A DNA stretch of 64,000 nt from Sphingomonas sp. PR090111-T3T-6A (GCF_000383095.1 NZ_AORL01000021.1:1054001-1118000); one strand, 5' to 3'; shown: positions 6,660-15,819, numbered from the stretch's first letter. Numbers and translations: made by a program. The notes: generated by a model from the letters alone, not told the origin.

Positions 6660-7796
6660 TTAGGCGTCGGGGCGGCCATTCTCGTCGAAGCGGGCTTCGG
6701 TGGGCACCTCGACCACGGGCTGGGTGATGCCGTCCGCCATGGCGCGATCGATGTTGAAGACGAAGGCCAGCACCGTCGCCACCGCGATGTAGAGATCTTC
6801 CCGGATCATGTGGCCGGAGCGCGTGGTGAAATAGATGGCGCGGGCAAGCTGCGGATAACGCAGCATCGGCACCTTCGCCTCCTCGGCCAGCGAGCGGATC
6901 GCGTCCGCCGTCGCACCTCGCCCCCGCGCCACCACGATGGGCGCGGCATCCTGACCGGGGCGGTAGCGCAGCGCGACCGCGAAGTGGGTCGGGTTGGTGA
7001 GCACCACGCTCGCCTCCATCACCGCCGAGCGGGCCGAGCGGCGTGAGGCCTCCATCTGCCGCCGGCGGATCGCGCCCTTCAACTCGGGCGAACCTTCGCT
7101 CTGCTTGTGCTCGTCCTTCACCTCCTGCTTGGTCATGCGCAGGCGGGAGGTCCGGCGGATCATCTGCGCGGGCACGTCGATGCCGGCGATCAGCACCAGC
7201 CCCATCGCCATCACGATCACCGCGAAGACGAAGCTGTGCCCCAGCTCGATCATCGTGCCGCGGATGTCGCCGCGCCCGAGCGTGGTCAGCCCCTTGAGGC
7301 GCGAGGAAAGCAGCCACCAGCCGATGCCGCCCATCACCGTCACCTTGGCCAGCGACTTGAGCAGCTCGATCAAACCCTGCGCACCAAAGATGCGCTTCAA
7401 CCCGTTCAAAGGATTGAGCTTGTCCGGCTTGAAACTGATCGCGCCCCAGCGGAAGCCGAACGCCCCCAGCAGCGCCGGAGCCCCCACCGCCGCCACGATC
7501 GTCGCGGCGAACAGCAGCCCCAGCGGCAGCGCGATCCGGCCGAGCTGGGCGGCGAGGGTCGCGCCGGGCTCGAAATCGTCGACCGCACCGCGCCCGAAGC
7601 TCAGCGAGCCGCGAAGCAGCTCCGCCAGTCCCTGCACTAGCAGTGGCCCGCCCAATGCGATCCAGCCGGCGCCGACGATCATGACGAGCGCCGTACCCAG
7701 CTCCCTGGACTGGAGGACGTCGCCCTTCTCCGCCGACTCCTTCAGGCGTTTCTGGGTCGGTTCTTCTGTCTTTTCGCCGCCTTCGCCCTCGGCCAT
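6660..7796 (-). CDS. flhB: Flagellar type III export switch protein FlhB
   Basis: A 378-residue inner-membrane component of the flagellar export gate that switches substrate class from rod/hook to filament. It begins with the typical EKTEEPTQKRLKESAEKGDVLQSREL. Four membrane segments lie within about residues 35-215, followed by the cytoplasmic domain. The autocleavage motif NPTH is at residues 268-271 (VVLTNPTHFAVALRY), so self-cleavage between Asn268 and Pro269 is expected. It follows fliR by one base on the same strand, the last gene of the fliOPQR-flhB export block. Confidence 0.97.
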   Translation of the reverse strand: MAEGEGGEKTEEPTQKRLKESAEKGDVLQSRELGTALVMIVGAGWIALGGPLLVQGLAELLRGSLSFGRGAVDDFEPGATLAAQLGRIALPLGLLFAATIVAAVGAPALLGAFGFRWGAISFKPDKLNPLNGLKRIFGAQGLIELLKSLAKVTVMGGIGWWLLSSRLKGLTTLGRGDIRGTMIELGHSFVFAVIVMAMGLVLIAGIDVPAQMIRRTSRLRMTKQEVKDEHKQSEGSPELKGAIRRRQMEASRRSARSAVMEASVVLTNPTHFAVALRYRPGQDAAPIVVARGRGATADAIRSLAEEAKVPMLRYPQLARAIYFTTRSGHMIREDLYIAVATVLAFVFNIDRAMADGITQPVVEVPTEARFDENGRPDA

Positions 7797-7797
7797 C

Positions 7798-8583
7798 TCA
7801 GCCCCTCCCGAGCGCGAGCTGGCGGGAGAGATCGAGGCCGCGCTGGATCGAGCTGGTGATCCCGTCGCCGATGGCCGGCGCCGCCACCGCCATCAGGATC
7901 ACGCCCGCGAGGATGGCGGCGGGCATCCCCACCGAAAACAGGTTCATCGCGGGCGCCGAGCGCGCCAGCATCGCCATCACCACCTGCACGAGGATCAGCG
8001 CGAAACCCACCGGCAGCGCGATCGCGACGCCCGCCGCGAACATGTCGCCGCCGAACATCACGACATCGTTCAAACTCCCCTGCCCGAGCCACGCCTGCCC
8101 CGGCGGCAGCGCGCGATAGCTGTCCACCACCACGCTGGCGAGCGCGAGATGGCCGTTCATGGCGAGAAAGAGGAAGGTGCCGAGGATCGACAGGAATTGC
8201 CCCAGCGCGGGCGAGGATGCACCCGACTGCGGATCGACCATCTGCGCGAAGCCGAGGCCCATCGAGTTGCCGATCACCTCCCCCGCCATCATCGCGGCGG
8301 CATAGCCGAGCTGCACCGCGAAGCCGAGCGCGAGGCCGGCAATCACCTCGCCCGCCACCAGGAACACGCCCGCGAAGCTTGCGATGCCGCCCGCCGGAAG
8401 GTCGAAGGGCACCTGTTGGATCGCTGGGATGCCGATCGCCAGCGAGATGATGATGCGCACCTGCACGGGCGTGTTCTGCGCGCCGAACACCGGCGCCGCG
8501 AGGAAGGCCGCGCCCGGCCGGATCATCGCGATCATGAAGACCCAGAGCTGCGCTTCCAGTCCGACGAGGCCGGTCGGGAACAT
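7798..8583 (-). CDS. fliR: Flagellar export apparatus protein FliR
   Basis: A 261-residue polytopic inner-membrane protein of the export gate (FliP-FliQ-FliR complex). Recognisable regions are FMIAMIRPGAAFLAAPVFG near the N-terminus and GEVIGNSMGLGFAQMVDPQSGASSPALGQFLSILGTFLFLAMNGH in the middle, both conserved in FliR. I take the ATG at 8583, two bases after the fliQ stop. A longer open frame runs upstream inside fliQ but encodes low-complexity sequence from the wrong frame. It is tightly packed between fliQ and flhB. Confidence 0.95.
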   Translation of the reverse strand: MFPTGLVGLEAQLWVFMIAMIRPGAAFLAAPVFGAQNTPVQVRIIISLAIGIPAIQQVPFDLPAGGIASFAGVFLVAGEVIAGLALGFAVQLGYAAAMMAGEVIGNSMGLGFAQMVDPQSGASSPALGQFLSILGTFLFLAMNGHLALASVVVDSYRALPPGQAWLGQGSLNDVVMFGGDMFAAGVAIALPVGFALILVQVVMAMLARSAPAMNLFSVGMPAAILAGVILMAVAAPAIGDGITSSIQRGLDLSRQLALGRG

Positions 8584-8585
8584 GG

Positions 8586-8867
8586 CTACTGCAAGAGGTC
8601 CGGGATGCGGTGGTACATCTCGCGCGTGAAGTCGGCGAGGAGCGTCAGGATCGCGCCGCCGAACAGCGCGATGCAGATCGCCACGATCAGCAGCTTGGGC
8701 ACGAAGGCGAGCGTCTGCTCGTTGATCGAGGTCGCCGCCTGCACCATGCCGAGGATCAGCCCCGCCACCAGCGCCGGGATCAGGATCGGCGCGGAGGCGA
8801 GCGCCAGCACCCACAGCGCCTGCTGCGTGACCCCGATGAAATAGTCGGTGCCGACGGCGGGCTCCAT
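8586..8867 (-). CDS. fliQ: Flagellar export apparatus protein FliQ
   Basis: A 93-residue protein with two membrane helices (ALWVLALASAPILIPALVAGLILGMVQAATSINEQTLAFVPKL and IALFGGAILTLLADF). The QAATSINEQTL stretch between them is the FliQ signature loop. It is part of the FliP5-FliQ4-FliR1 gate. The ATG at 8867 gives the usual family length of about 90 residues; the longer frame to 8924 runs into fliP. It lies four bases after fliP and two before fliR. Confidence 0.95.
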   Translation of the reverse strand: MEPAVGTDYFIGVTQQALWVLALASAPILIPALVAGLILGMVQAATSINEQTLAFVPKLLIVAICIALFGGAILTLLADFTREMYHRIPDLLQ

Positions 8868-8871
8868 GGCG

Positions 8872-9735
8872 CTATCCGAAGCTCGACGCGAGGCTGCCCA
8901 TGGTGAGCGCCCACCCGTCCACAAGAACGAACAGCAACAGCTTGAACGGCATGGAGATAATCGTCGGCGACAGCATCATCATGCCAAGCGACATCAAGGT
9001 CGTCGCCACCACCAGATCGATCACGAGGAAGGGCAGGAAGATCAGGAAGCCGATCTGGAACGCCGTCTTCAACTCGGAGGTGACGAAGGCCGGCAGCAGG
9101 ATCGAGAAGGGAATGTCCTTCGCGCTCGCGAACTTCGGCGCATGGGCGATGTTGGCGAAGAGCTGGATGTCCGTCTTGCGCACCTGCCGCACCATGAAGA
9201 CGTGCAGCACGTCGCCCGAGCGGCTGATCGCCTGCTCCAGCGGCAACTGGCCCTGCCCGTAGGGGACGATCGCCGCCTTGTTGATCTCGTCGATGGTGGG
9301 CCGCATGATGAAGAGCGTCAGGAACAGCGACAGACCGACCAGTACCTGATTGGGCGGCGTCTGCTGGAGCCCCAGCGCCTGCCTCAGGATCGACAGCACG
9401 ATGATGATCCGCGTGAAGCTCGTCATCATGAGCAGCAGCGACGGCAGGATCGTCAGCAGGCTCATCAGGATGAGAATCTGGAGCGAGAGCGACAGCGGCT
9501 TGCCGTCGCCCGACACCTGACCCAGCGCGCGGTTCAACGCGCTCGCCTGCACCGCACCGCCCGTCGCAGGGCCCGCGGCGGTCGCCGTCTGCGCCACCAC
9601 GCCCGTCCCCGGAGCCGCCGCCTGCGCGAAGGCCGGATGCGCCATCAGCAGCGCCGCGATCAGCCCCACGACCATCAGCAGCGCCGGGACCACCCAGCCC
9701 CGCCGCCGCAACGCCCCTGCGCCCCCCGAGGTCAC
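8872..9735 (-). CDS. fliP: Flagellar export apparatus protein FliP
   Basis: A 287-residue core gate protein. A cleavable signal peptide ends near AHPAFAQ (about residue 38), as usual for FliP. The family body follows: LSLSLQILILMSLLTILPSLLLMMTSFTRIIIVLSILRQALGLQQTPPNQVLVGLSLFLT, then the large periplasmic domain (PLEQAISRSGDVLHVFMVRQ) and the C-terminal helices FLPFLVIDLVVATTLMSLGMMMLSP. All are conserved in FliP. It begins one base after fliO ends. Confidence 0.97.
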   Translation of the reverse strand: MTSGGAGALRRRGWVVPALLMVVGLIAALLMAHPAFAQAAAPGTGVVAQTATAAGPATGGAVQASALNRALGQVSGDGKPLSLSLQILILMSLLTILPSLLLMMTSFTRIIIVLSILRQALGLQQTPPNQVLVGLSLFLTLFIMRPTIDEINKAAIVPYGQGQLPLEQAISRSGDVLHVFMVRQVRKTDIQLFANIAHAPKFASAKDIPFSILLPAFVTSELKTAFQIGFLIFLPFLVIDLVVATTLMSLGMMMLSPTIISMPFKLLLFVLVDGWALTMGSLASSFG

Positions 9736-9736
9736 G

Positions 9737-10036
9737 TCAGACGCCCCCGTCGTCGATGTAGCGCGAAAAGGCGCCGTCGATCGGCGCTTCGGAGAGCACG
9801 TCCATCCGCCCGCGCGAGATGCCGACGAGGATGCGCTTGCCCTCGAACTCGACGACCGCGAGGCGACCGCCGGTCGCGCCCATCGGCACCGCGTCCACCA
9901 CCTTGACGAGGCGATCCCGCTGGCCGCCGATCGACAGGCCCGGCTGGAACTTGCGCATCAGCCAGAGCGTGCCGACCGCCATGCCCGCGACCAGCGCCAG
10001 CATGAGGAGCACGTTGAGCAGATAGGTGATCGTCAT
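9737..10036 (-). CDS. fliO: Flagellar biosynthesis protein FliO
   Basis: A 99-residue single-pass membrane protein: an N-terminal helix (YLLNVLLMLALVAGMAVGTLWLM) followed by a small cytoplasmic domain with KVVDAVPMGATGGRLAVVEFEGKRILVGISRGRMDVL, the FliO pattern. It helps FliP assemble into the export gate. The start overlaps the fliN stop by four bases. FliO is the least conserved export component, and identification rests on this motif plus its position between fliN and fliP. Confidence 0.9.
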   Translation of the reverse strand: MTITYLLNVLLMLALVAGMAVGTLWLMRKFQPGLSIGGQRDRLVKVVDAVPMGATGGRLAVVEFEGKRILVGISRGRMDVLSEAPIDGAFSRYIDDGGV

Positions 10037-10350
10037 GCCCGGCGTTCGAGCCCCGCGAGGCGTGCCTCGGCCGCCACCACGTCGACGACGCGGATGCCGA
10101 AGCGGCCGTTCACCGTCACCACCTCGCCCTTGGCCACCAAGGTGCCGTTGACGAGGATGTCGAGCAGCTCATTGGCCTGCCGGTCCAGCTCCACCACCGA
10201 GCCCTCGTTGAGATCGAGCAGCTCCGCGAGCTTCAGCGAGGTGGAGCCCACCTCCACCGACAGCCGCAGCGGAATGTCGGCCAGCAGGCGGAAGTTCCGG
10301 CCGGCCGGGCTGTTCGGATCATCGATGCCCGGAAAGGGCGCTTCGGTCAT
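10033..10350 (-). CDS. fliN: Flagellar C-ring switch protein FliN
   Basis: A 105-residue protein ending in the SpoA (surface presentation of antigens) domain: LLADIPLRLSVEVGSTSLKLAELLDLNEGSVVELDRQANELLDILVNGTLVAKGEVVTVNGRFGIRV. FliN forms the base of the switch ring with FliM and docks FliH for export. An in-frame TTG at 10359 overlaps the fliM stop. I prefer the ATG at 10350 because AGAGGA lies about nine bases before it. It is translationally packed with fliM and fliO. Confidence 0.95.
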   Translation of the reverse strand: MTEAPFPGIDDPNSPAGRNFRLLADIPLRLSVEVGSTSLKLAELLDLNEGSVVELDRQANELLDILVNGTLVAKGEVVTVNGRFGIRVVDVVAAEARLAGLERRA

Positions 10351-10355
10351 GTCGT

Positions 10356-11318
10356 TCAATTCCTCTGGCCCCCTGTGCGATCATTCGTCCCGATCATCTC
10401 GATCTGGAACGCCGCGCGCCCTTCCTGCTCGCCGATCGTGCCTTCCGCAAGCCGTCTGTTGCCGACGATCAGCGGAACGCGGGGCGAGAGCGTGATCGGG
10501 ATCACGTCGCCGGGCTTGAGCGCCATCAGCTCCGAAACCGAAAGCGTCGGCCGCGCCACGACGGAGCGGACCGGGAAGCTCACGCCTTCCAGCGCGCGCG
10601 CCATGCGATAGCGGAATTCGCTGTCCACCGGCCCCGCCTCGGCGTGGACCTTGGCGGCGAGCTGGCTCTCGTGTGCGCGCATCGCGGTGAGCGGGAAGAC
10701 GAGGTCCATGCTCGTCTTGCCGGGGCCGCCGCCGGAAATGGTGAAGCGCTGCACCACCACCGATTCGTCGCCGCGCACGAGGCTCGCATAGCCGGAGTTG
10801 GTCTCGCGCGAGGCGAGCATCGGCTCCAGCGGCACGATCTCGCTCCAGCTTTCGACGACCGCGCCGGTGATCGCATCGGTGAGCCGCGCGAGAAGGCGCT
10901 CCTCGGCGGCCGTGAACTCCCGCTTGCGGGTGGCCGACGGGCTGACCGCGCCGGTGCCGCCATAGAAGGTGTCGACCAGACGGCTCACATATTCCGGCTG
11001 GATCGCGATCAGCATCCCGCCCTTCATCGGGCGCAGGCGATAGAGGCTGATGCTGGTGAATTCCGGCAACGCGTCGCGCCACGTCTCGAAGCGCGAGGTG
11101 AGCGCCGCCTCGGCCTCAACCTTGGGCTTCACGCGGGCGAAGGGTTCGAACACGTCGCGCAGGCGACGGGCCAGCCGCTCGCCGATCCGGTCGAGACCGG
11201 CCAGGCGCGCGCCGGGCCGGAGCGCCTCGCTGCCGAGCGAAAACGGCTTCACGTCGCTTTCGCTCAGCTCGGCCCGTTGCCGCTTGCCGTCATCCTTGCC
11301 TGCCGGCTGTTTCGCCAC
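10356..11318 (-). CDS. fliM: Flagellar motor switch protein FliM
   Basis: A 320-residue C-ring protein that binds phosphorylated CheY and FliG and sets rotation direction. The middle domain (about 50-230) carries LDRIGERLARRLRDVFEPFARVKPKV and the GGTGAVSPSATRKREFTAAEERLLARL stretch; the C-terminus is a SpoA domain. The N-terminal CheY-binding peptide (LSQxEID in enteric bacteria) is not recognisable; the start reads MAKQPAGKDDGKRQRAELSESDVKPF, where SESDVKPF may be the degenerate equivalent. GTG start with GGAG about nine bases upstream. It overlaps fliN's alternative start. Confidence 0.95.
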   Translation of the reverse strand: MAKQPAGKDDGKRQRAELSESDVKPFSLGSEALRPGARLAGLDRIGERLARRLRDVFEPFARVKPKVEAEAALTSRFETWRDALPEFTSISLYRLRPMKGGMLIAIQPEYVSRLVDTFYGGTGAVSPSATRKREFTAAEERLLARLTDAITGAVVESWSEIVPLEPMLASRETNSGYASLVRGDESVVVQRFTISGGGPGKTSMDLVFPLTAMRAHESQLAAKVHAEAGPVDSEFRYRMARALEGVSFPVRSVVARPTLSVSELMALKPGDVIPITLSPRVPLIVGNRRLAEGTIGEQEGRAAFQIEMIGTNDRTGGQRN

Positions 11319-11347
11319 GCTCGTCCACTCCGCTTCGTTCCACCATC

Positions 11348-11926
11348 CTACTGGATGATGAAGCTGGTGAAATAGACGTCATCGATGCCGCCGTAACCCG
11401 TCTTCTCGACGAGAACCTTGTTGATCGCGTCGCGCAGCGTCTTCTGGAGCTGCTCCTTGCCGGCGGGCGTCTCAAGGACCATCGAGTCCTGATTGGCCAG
11501 CGTCGCGAGCACGGCCGAGCGGATCGGCATCTCGTTGTCCTTGAAGTTGTCCAGCACCTTGGCGTCGTAGAAGGTGGAAACGCCGAGCGAGAGCTGGGCG
11601 ATCCCGTCCGTGTCGCGCAGGTTCGAGGTGAACGCCTGCTCCATGGTGTAATAGCTCGGCTTGTACCGGCGCGGATCGGGCACGAAGCTGCCCACTGCCT
11701 TGTGCTGGATCGTGGGATCGGCGCTCTGCCCGTCACGCAACACGAGCTTGGGCGCATCCGGGTCTTCGGCCGGCTTGGCGTGCGAACCGCCCAGTCCCAT
11801 GCCGGCCGCGAACATGCCGCCCGCGACGCCACCGCCGACGAGAACGAGGCCGCCGACGGCCATCAGGATCAACTTCTTCATGCCCCCCTTCTTCTTCGGG
11901 GCGGCAGCGGCGGCGGCGTCACTCAT
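11348..11926 (-). CDS. fliL: Flagellar basal-body-associated protein FliL
   Basis: A 192-residue single-pass inner-membrane protein with one N-terminal helix (KLILMAVGGLVLVGGGVAGGMFAAGM) and a periplasmic domain ending in KEQLQKTLRDAINKVLVEKTGYGGIDDVYFTSFIIQ, the FliL signature end. FliL rings surround the stator and raise torque or stator stability. Between transmembrane helix and domain is a linker of about 35 residues. It lies 29 bases upstream of fliM and 14 downstream of fliK on the same strand. Confidence 0.95.
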   Translation of the reverse strand: MSDAAAAAAPKKKGGMKKLILMAVGGLVLVGGGVAGGMFAAGMGLGGSHAKPAEDPDAPKLVLRDGQSADPTIQHKAVGSFVPDPRRYKPSYYTMEQAFTSNLRDTDGIAQLSLGVSTFYDAKVLDNFKDNEMPIRSAVLATLANQDSMVLETPAGKEQLQKTLRDAINKVLVEKTGYGGIDDVYFTSFIIQ

Positions 11927-11940
11927 CGATCAATCCTTGG

Positions 11941-13428
11941 TCATGCATAGCGTGCGTCGGCGGGCGTGGGCTTGGGAGCCGGCGCCTGGCCGGTGGTTCC
12001 ACCGCGAACTGTCCGCGTTGGCCCACTCTGATACTCGGGAAGAGGTTGCGATCGGGTTTGCGACCGGTTGCCGGCACTGCCTCCGCTGCCCGTTCCCCCT
12101 GAAAATCCGCCATTTCCGGCCATCGCCTGATTGCGCGAATCATGTTGGTGGGAGGAAGACTGCGGCTGCGAATCGCGATTCGAGCCCGTATCGCCCGTGC
12201 CGACATCGACCTGCGCGTTGGCGATGTGGATGCCGTGTGCGCGCGCCTCGGCGATGAGCTGCGGCCGTGCATCGGCGAGCGCGACGCGGGAGGCTTCGCT
12301 GGTCGCGGTGAGCGTGACGGCCGAGCCGTCGTCGCCACGCTTCATCTCCACCTGCACGGTGCCGAGATGCTCGGGCGAAACCTGGAAGCGGACGGTGCTG
12401 GTCGAGGCGCCGGTCGACGCGATGTCGCGGGCGAGCCCGTCGAGCCATGCCCCCTGCTTGGCGAGATCGAGCTGGCGGTCGGCCGTGCCCGCGGCGAGCA
12501 CCTGCCCGGCATTGTCGGCCGGCGTGACCGTCGCGGACTTCGGAGCCGCTGCCACATGCGCGCCGGCGGGCGCCGGGGCGGCCTTCGGATCGAGATCGGG
12601 GTCGATGGCGTCGTCGTCCTCCTTCGCGGCCTTGCGCGCCGGAGCGGCGGGCGCGGGAGTCGGAGCGGCGGGCTTCACCGTCGCGACACGCGCCGCAAGC
12701 AGCGCAGCGGTCGCGGGAAGCGGCTCGGGTGCCGGTGTAGCGGGCGGCTGGGTGGACGGGGCCGGCTGCGAAACCTGCGTCGCGTCTGCCGTCCGGGTGA
12801 CCGGGGCGGCGACAGGCTTCGCGGCAACGGGAGCCGGCGCGGCCTTGTCAGCCATCGTCACCGGCGCGTCCTGCGCGGCCTGAGGCTGCGCATTCCGATC
12901 GGGGAGAGGCCTCTTGGCGGAGCCGTCCGCGCTGGTCTGCTTTTCCAGCGCGGCGAGGACGAGATGCGGATCGACGGGCGGAGCCGGATCGGCAGCAGGC
13001 GTGGCCGCGGGTGTCGCATCGGCCGGCACGGCAGGAGTGGTGGTTGCGAGCGGCACGTCCTTGCCCTTGGCGGGCGCGCCATCCTTCACGGCCGTCTCGA
13101 CCGGCGGGGTCGCGGAGGGCGGAGCCGGCGGCACGAGCGGCATCGGCACGCCGAGCATCGCCATCAGCGCGGCATCATCGTCATCCTGCGTCTTGTTCGA
13201 GCCCTTCTCGTCGCCCGCCTGCGCGTCGTCGTCGCCCTTGTCGTGAAGCGTGCGCGTATCCTTGCCGTCGTCGGCCGGGAGCGCCCCCGCCGCGATCGCC
13301 GGCTTGCCGAGGTCCGCCATCATCGCCGCGAAGGCATCGGCGCCATCAGGCGTCGTCCCGGTCGCCCCGGAGGCATCCTGTGTCGCCGGCATCAGGCCCG
13401 CGAGCAGCGAAAGACCACTCACCGTCAT
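11941..13428 (-). CDS. fliK: Flagellar hook-length control protein FliK
   Basis: A 495-residue protein, very rich in Pro and Ala in residues 100-320 as expected of the secreted molecular ruler. The C-terminal domain (about 325-430) has the Flg_hook pattern: STVRFQVSPEHLGTVQVEMKRGDDGSAVTLTATSEASRVALADARPQLIAEARAHGI. This part contacts FlhB to switch export specificity. The last 60 residues are Gly/Ser/Gln-rich. An AGGAGGC ribosome-binding site precedes the ATG. The start overlaps the fliJ stop by four bases. Its length sets hook length in characterised systems. Confidence 0.92.
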   Translation of the reverse strand: MTVSGLSLLAGLMPATQDASGATGTTPDGADAFAAMMADLGKPAIAAGALPADDGKDTRTLHDKGDDDAQAGDEKGSNKTQDDDDAALMAMLGVPMPLVPPAPPSATPPVETAVKDGAPAKGKDVPLATTTPAVPADATPAATPAADPAPPVDPHLVLAALEKQTSADGSAKRPLPDRNAQPQAAQDAPVTMADKAAPAPVAAKPVAAPVTRTADATQVSQPAPSTQPPATPAPEPLPATAALLAARVATVKPAAPTPAPAAPARKAAKEDDDAIDPDLDPKAAPAPAGAHVAAAPKSATVTPADNAGQVLAAGTADRQLDLAKQGAWLDGLARDIASTGASTSTVRFQVSPEHLGTVQVEMKRGDDGSAVTLTATSEASRVALADARPQLIAEARAHGIHIANAQVDVGTGDTGSNRDSQPQSSSHQHDSRNQAMAGNGGFSGGTGSGGSAGNRSQTRSQPLPEYQSGPTRTVRGGTTGQAPAPKPTPADARYA

Positions 13429-13853
13429 GCCTCCTCTCCCATGGAACGATAGGCACGCGCGCGGACCGACGACGCCATGCGTCGCTCCGCGGTGGCGGCC
13501 GCATCGGAAGCCGCGCGGTCGACGAGGCGATCCGCGCTCTCCTGCCGGATGCGCGCCTCGATCCGCTCGGCCGCGCGCGTGTGAGCGGTGGCGCGGGCAC
13601 CCGCGATGGCGTCCGCCAGACCGAAGCGCGCAACATCGAGACGATGCGCCAGCTCGCCCCGCGCCGCGAGCGTCGAAGCCATCATGCTCCCCGTCTCGCT
13701 GGTGAGGCTGAGGCGCAGATCGAGCACGCGCGCCGCGCTATGCTCCAGCGACTGGAGCTGCGCCTCGGCGGCGGCGGCGGCGCCTGCCGCCTGCACATGC
13801 TCGACGCGCCGGACGCGCGCGATGCGCTCGCGCCGCTTGACGAGGTTGCTCAT
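13425..13853 (-). CDS. fliJ: Flagellar export chaperone-like protein FliJ
   Basis: A 142-residue protein predicted to form one long antiparallel coiled coil, rich in Ala, Arg and Glu, the FliJ pattern (VKRRERIARVRRVEHVQAAGAAAAAEAQLQSLEHSAARVLDLR). FliJ is the central stalk of the FliI ATPase hexamer and activates the export gate. Identification rests on coiled-coil character and position between fliI and fliK, with four-base overlaps on both sides, rather than on strong sequence motifs. Confidence 0.85.
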   Translation of the reverse strand: MSNLVKRRERIARVRRVEHVQAAGAAAAAEAQLQSLEHSAARVLDLRLSLTSETGSMMASTLAARGELAHRLDVARFGLADAIAGARATAHTRAAERIEARIRQESADRLVDRAASDAAATAERRMASSVRARAYRSMGEEA

Positions 13854-15178
13854 CCGCCGAACCTTTCGATCAGTTCAGCCGAAGCATGCGCCAGATCGAT
13901 GCGCTCCTTCGGCTTCTGCTTCAGGAAGTCGAGAATCTCGTGATGTCGCGCGATCGCCTGATCGATGGTGCCGTCGCTGCCCGCCTTGTAGGCGCCCATC
14001 AGGATGAGATCGCGGTTCTCCTCATAGACCGACCACAGCCGCCGTAGCGCCGCCGCCGCCTCGGCATGCTCGTCATCGACGATGTCCGCCATGACACGCG
14101 AGAGCGAGCGGCCCACGTCGATCGCCGGGAACACGCCCTGCTCGGACAGCGAGCGCGACAGGATGATGTGCCCGTCCACGATGGCGCGGGCGGTATCGAC
14201 GATTGGGTCATCGCCATCATCGCCATCCGCCAGCACGGTGTAGAGCGCGGTGATCGAACCGCCCGAATGCGCGTCAGCCCCGGCGCGCTCGATCAGGCGC
14301 GGGATCATGCCGAGCGCGGAGGGCGGATAGCCCTTCATCGTCGGCGGCTCGCCCAGCGACAGGCCGAGTTCGCGCTGGGCATGGGCGCAGCGGGTCAGCG
14401 AGTCGATCAGCAGCAGCACGCGCTTGCCCTGCGCGCGGAAATATTCGGCGATGGCGGTCGCCCGCATCGCGGCACGCAGGCGCAGCACCGGGGGATGATC
14501 CGCCGGCACCGCCACGACCACGCTCTTCTCGCGCACGCCGGGCACCAGCTTGGTGGCGAGGAAGTCCGCGACTTCGCGCGAGCGCTCGCCGATCAGGCCG
14601 ACGACGATGATGTCCGCGTCCGCGCCCTGGATCATCTGCCCCATCAGCACCGACTTGCCGACGCCCGAGCCCGCGCAGATGGCGACGCGCTGGCCGACGC
14701 CCGCCGTCAGCAGCGCGTTGATCGCGCGCACGCCCATGTCGAAACATTCGGTGACACGCGCCCGGTCGAGCGGATTGGCGGGCCGCCCGGCGAGCGGCCA
14801 CGTCCCCGTCGCGTCGATCGGGCCGAGCCCGTCGAGCGGCTGGCCGGTCGCGTCCATCACTCGACCCAAGAGCCCCTCGCCCACCTCGGCGACGCCGCCG
14901 CGCGCATCGGGCTCGACGCGGCCGCCATTGCTGTGCGGCGCATCGCCGTCGAGCGCCATCAGCAGCGAGCGTTCCCCCCGGAAGCCCACCACCTCGGCGC
15001 GCGTCGCATGGCCGTCCGCATCGATCACGCGGACCGACGCGCCGACCGGCATGGAAAGACCCGTCGCCTCCAGCATCTGCCCGTCATAGGCGACGAGCTT
15101 GCCGATGCGGCGCGGACCGGCGTCCCCGACGGTCAGCCCTTCGAGCAGTTCCGAAGCGCGGGCTTCCAGCGTGCTCAT
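13850..15178 (-). CDS. fliI: Flagellum-specific ATPase FliI
   Basis: A 442-residue ATPase of the F1-beta-like type III export family. The Walker A GSGVGKS is at residues 170-176 (AICAGSGVGKSVLMGQM). The family block DSLTRCAHAQRELGLSLGEPPTMKGYPPSALGMIPRLIERAGA and the ADGDDGDDPIVDTARAIVDGHIILSRSL segment follow. It energises release of export substrates from chaperones. The ATG at 15178 overlaps the fliH stop by four bases; an open frame continues upstream but only through fliH in another register. It is coupled to fliJ downstream. Confidence 0.97.
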   Translation of the reverse strand: MSTLEARASELLEGLTVGDAGPRRIGKLVAYDGQMLEATGLSMPVGASVRVIDADGHATRAEVVGFRGERSLLMALDGDAPHSNGGRVEPDARGGVAEVGEGLLGRVMDATGQPLDGLGPIDATGTWPLAGRPANPLDRARVTECFDMGVRAINALLTAGVGQRVAICAGSGVGKSVLMGQMIQGADADIIVVGLIGERSREVADFLATKLVPGVREKSVVVAVPADHPPVLRLRAAMRATAIAEYFRAQGKRVLLLIDSLTRCAHAQRELGLSLGEPPTMKGYPPSALGMIPRLIERAGADAHSGGSITALYTVLADGDDGDDPIVDTARAIVDGHIILSRSLSEQGVFPAIDVGRSLSRVMADIVDDEHAEAAAALRRLWSVYEENRDLILMGAYKAGSDGTIDQAIARHHEILDFLKQKPKERIDLAHASAELIERFGG

Positions 15179-15819
15179 CGCGAGCCGGCGACCCGGTCCA
15201 GCGCGGCACGCAACCGCTCGAGGCGCACCGAGGCGCCGTCCTCGATCGCGCCGGCGCCCGTTTCCAGCCGGAGATCGCCGGGCGCAAGCGTCGGATCGGC
15301 CTCGATCGAAACCGGCAGCTCGGCGCTGTTCAGGCGCGAGATGTCCGCGGGGTTGAGCTTCAGCACGGTGGGGCGCGTCTCCTCGCCGATCAGGGCCGCG
15401 GCGGCCTGCGCGCGGTCCATCAGCGTGCCGACATCGACGTCCACCTCGCCCATCACTTGACGGACCAGCCGCTCGACGGTGGTGGCGATCATCGCGCCGA
15501 GGCCCTGCGTCGGCTCGGGACGGAGCATCTGGAGGCCGAGGGCGAGCCGCTCCAGCGCGTCCCGCTCCTTGTCCGCCTCGCGGCGGCCGGCTTCGAGCCC
15601 GGCGGCATAGCCCTGCGCGATCGACGCGGCGCGAACCGCATCGATATCGACGCGCTCCTCCTCTTCCGGCTCCACCTCGGGCTCCACGTCGCAGTCGGGC
15701 TCGCCCTGATCCTGAAGCGCCTCGTGCCACGAGGTGAAGGGTGCGGTGCGGCGCGGCTGGGTCCAGACCGGCACCGCCGTCGCGGAGGCCGCACGCTCGG
15801 CGGCGAACAGATTAGACAT
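15175..15819 (-). CDS. fliH: Flagellar export ATPase regulator FliH
   Basis: A 214-residue protein that dimerises, inhibits FliI and tethers it to the C-ring through FliN. A Trp is present in the N-terminal region (VWTQPRR), where FliH docks. An acidic stretch (EPEVEPEEEERVDID) precedes the coiled-coil core, which includes the GYAAGLEAGRREADKERDALE segment with spaced small residues. The C-terminal domain contains LRLETGAGAIEDGASVRLERLRAAL. It overlaps fliG by eight bases and fliI by four. Confidence 0.88.
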   Translation of the reverse strand: MSNLFAAERAASATAVPVWTQPRRTAPFTSWHEALQDQGEPDCDVEPEVEPEEEERVDIDAVRAASIAQGYAAGLEAGRREADKERDALERLALGLQMLRPEPTQGLGAMIATTVERLVRQVMGEVDVDVGTLMDRAQAAAALIGEETRPTVLKLNPADISRLNSAELPVSIEADPTLAPGDLRLETGAGAIEDGASVRLERLRAALDRVAGSR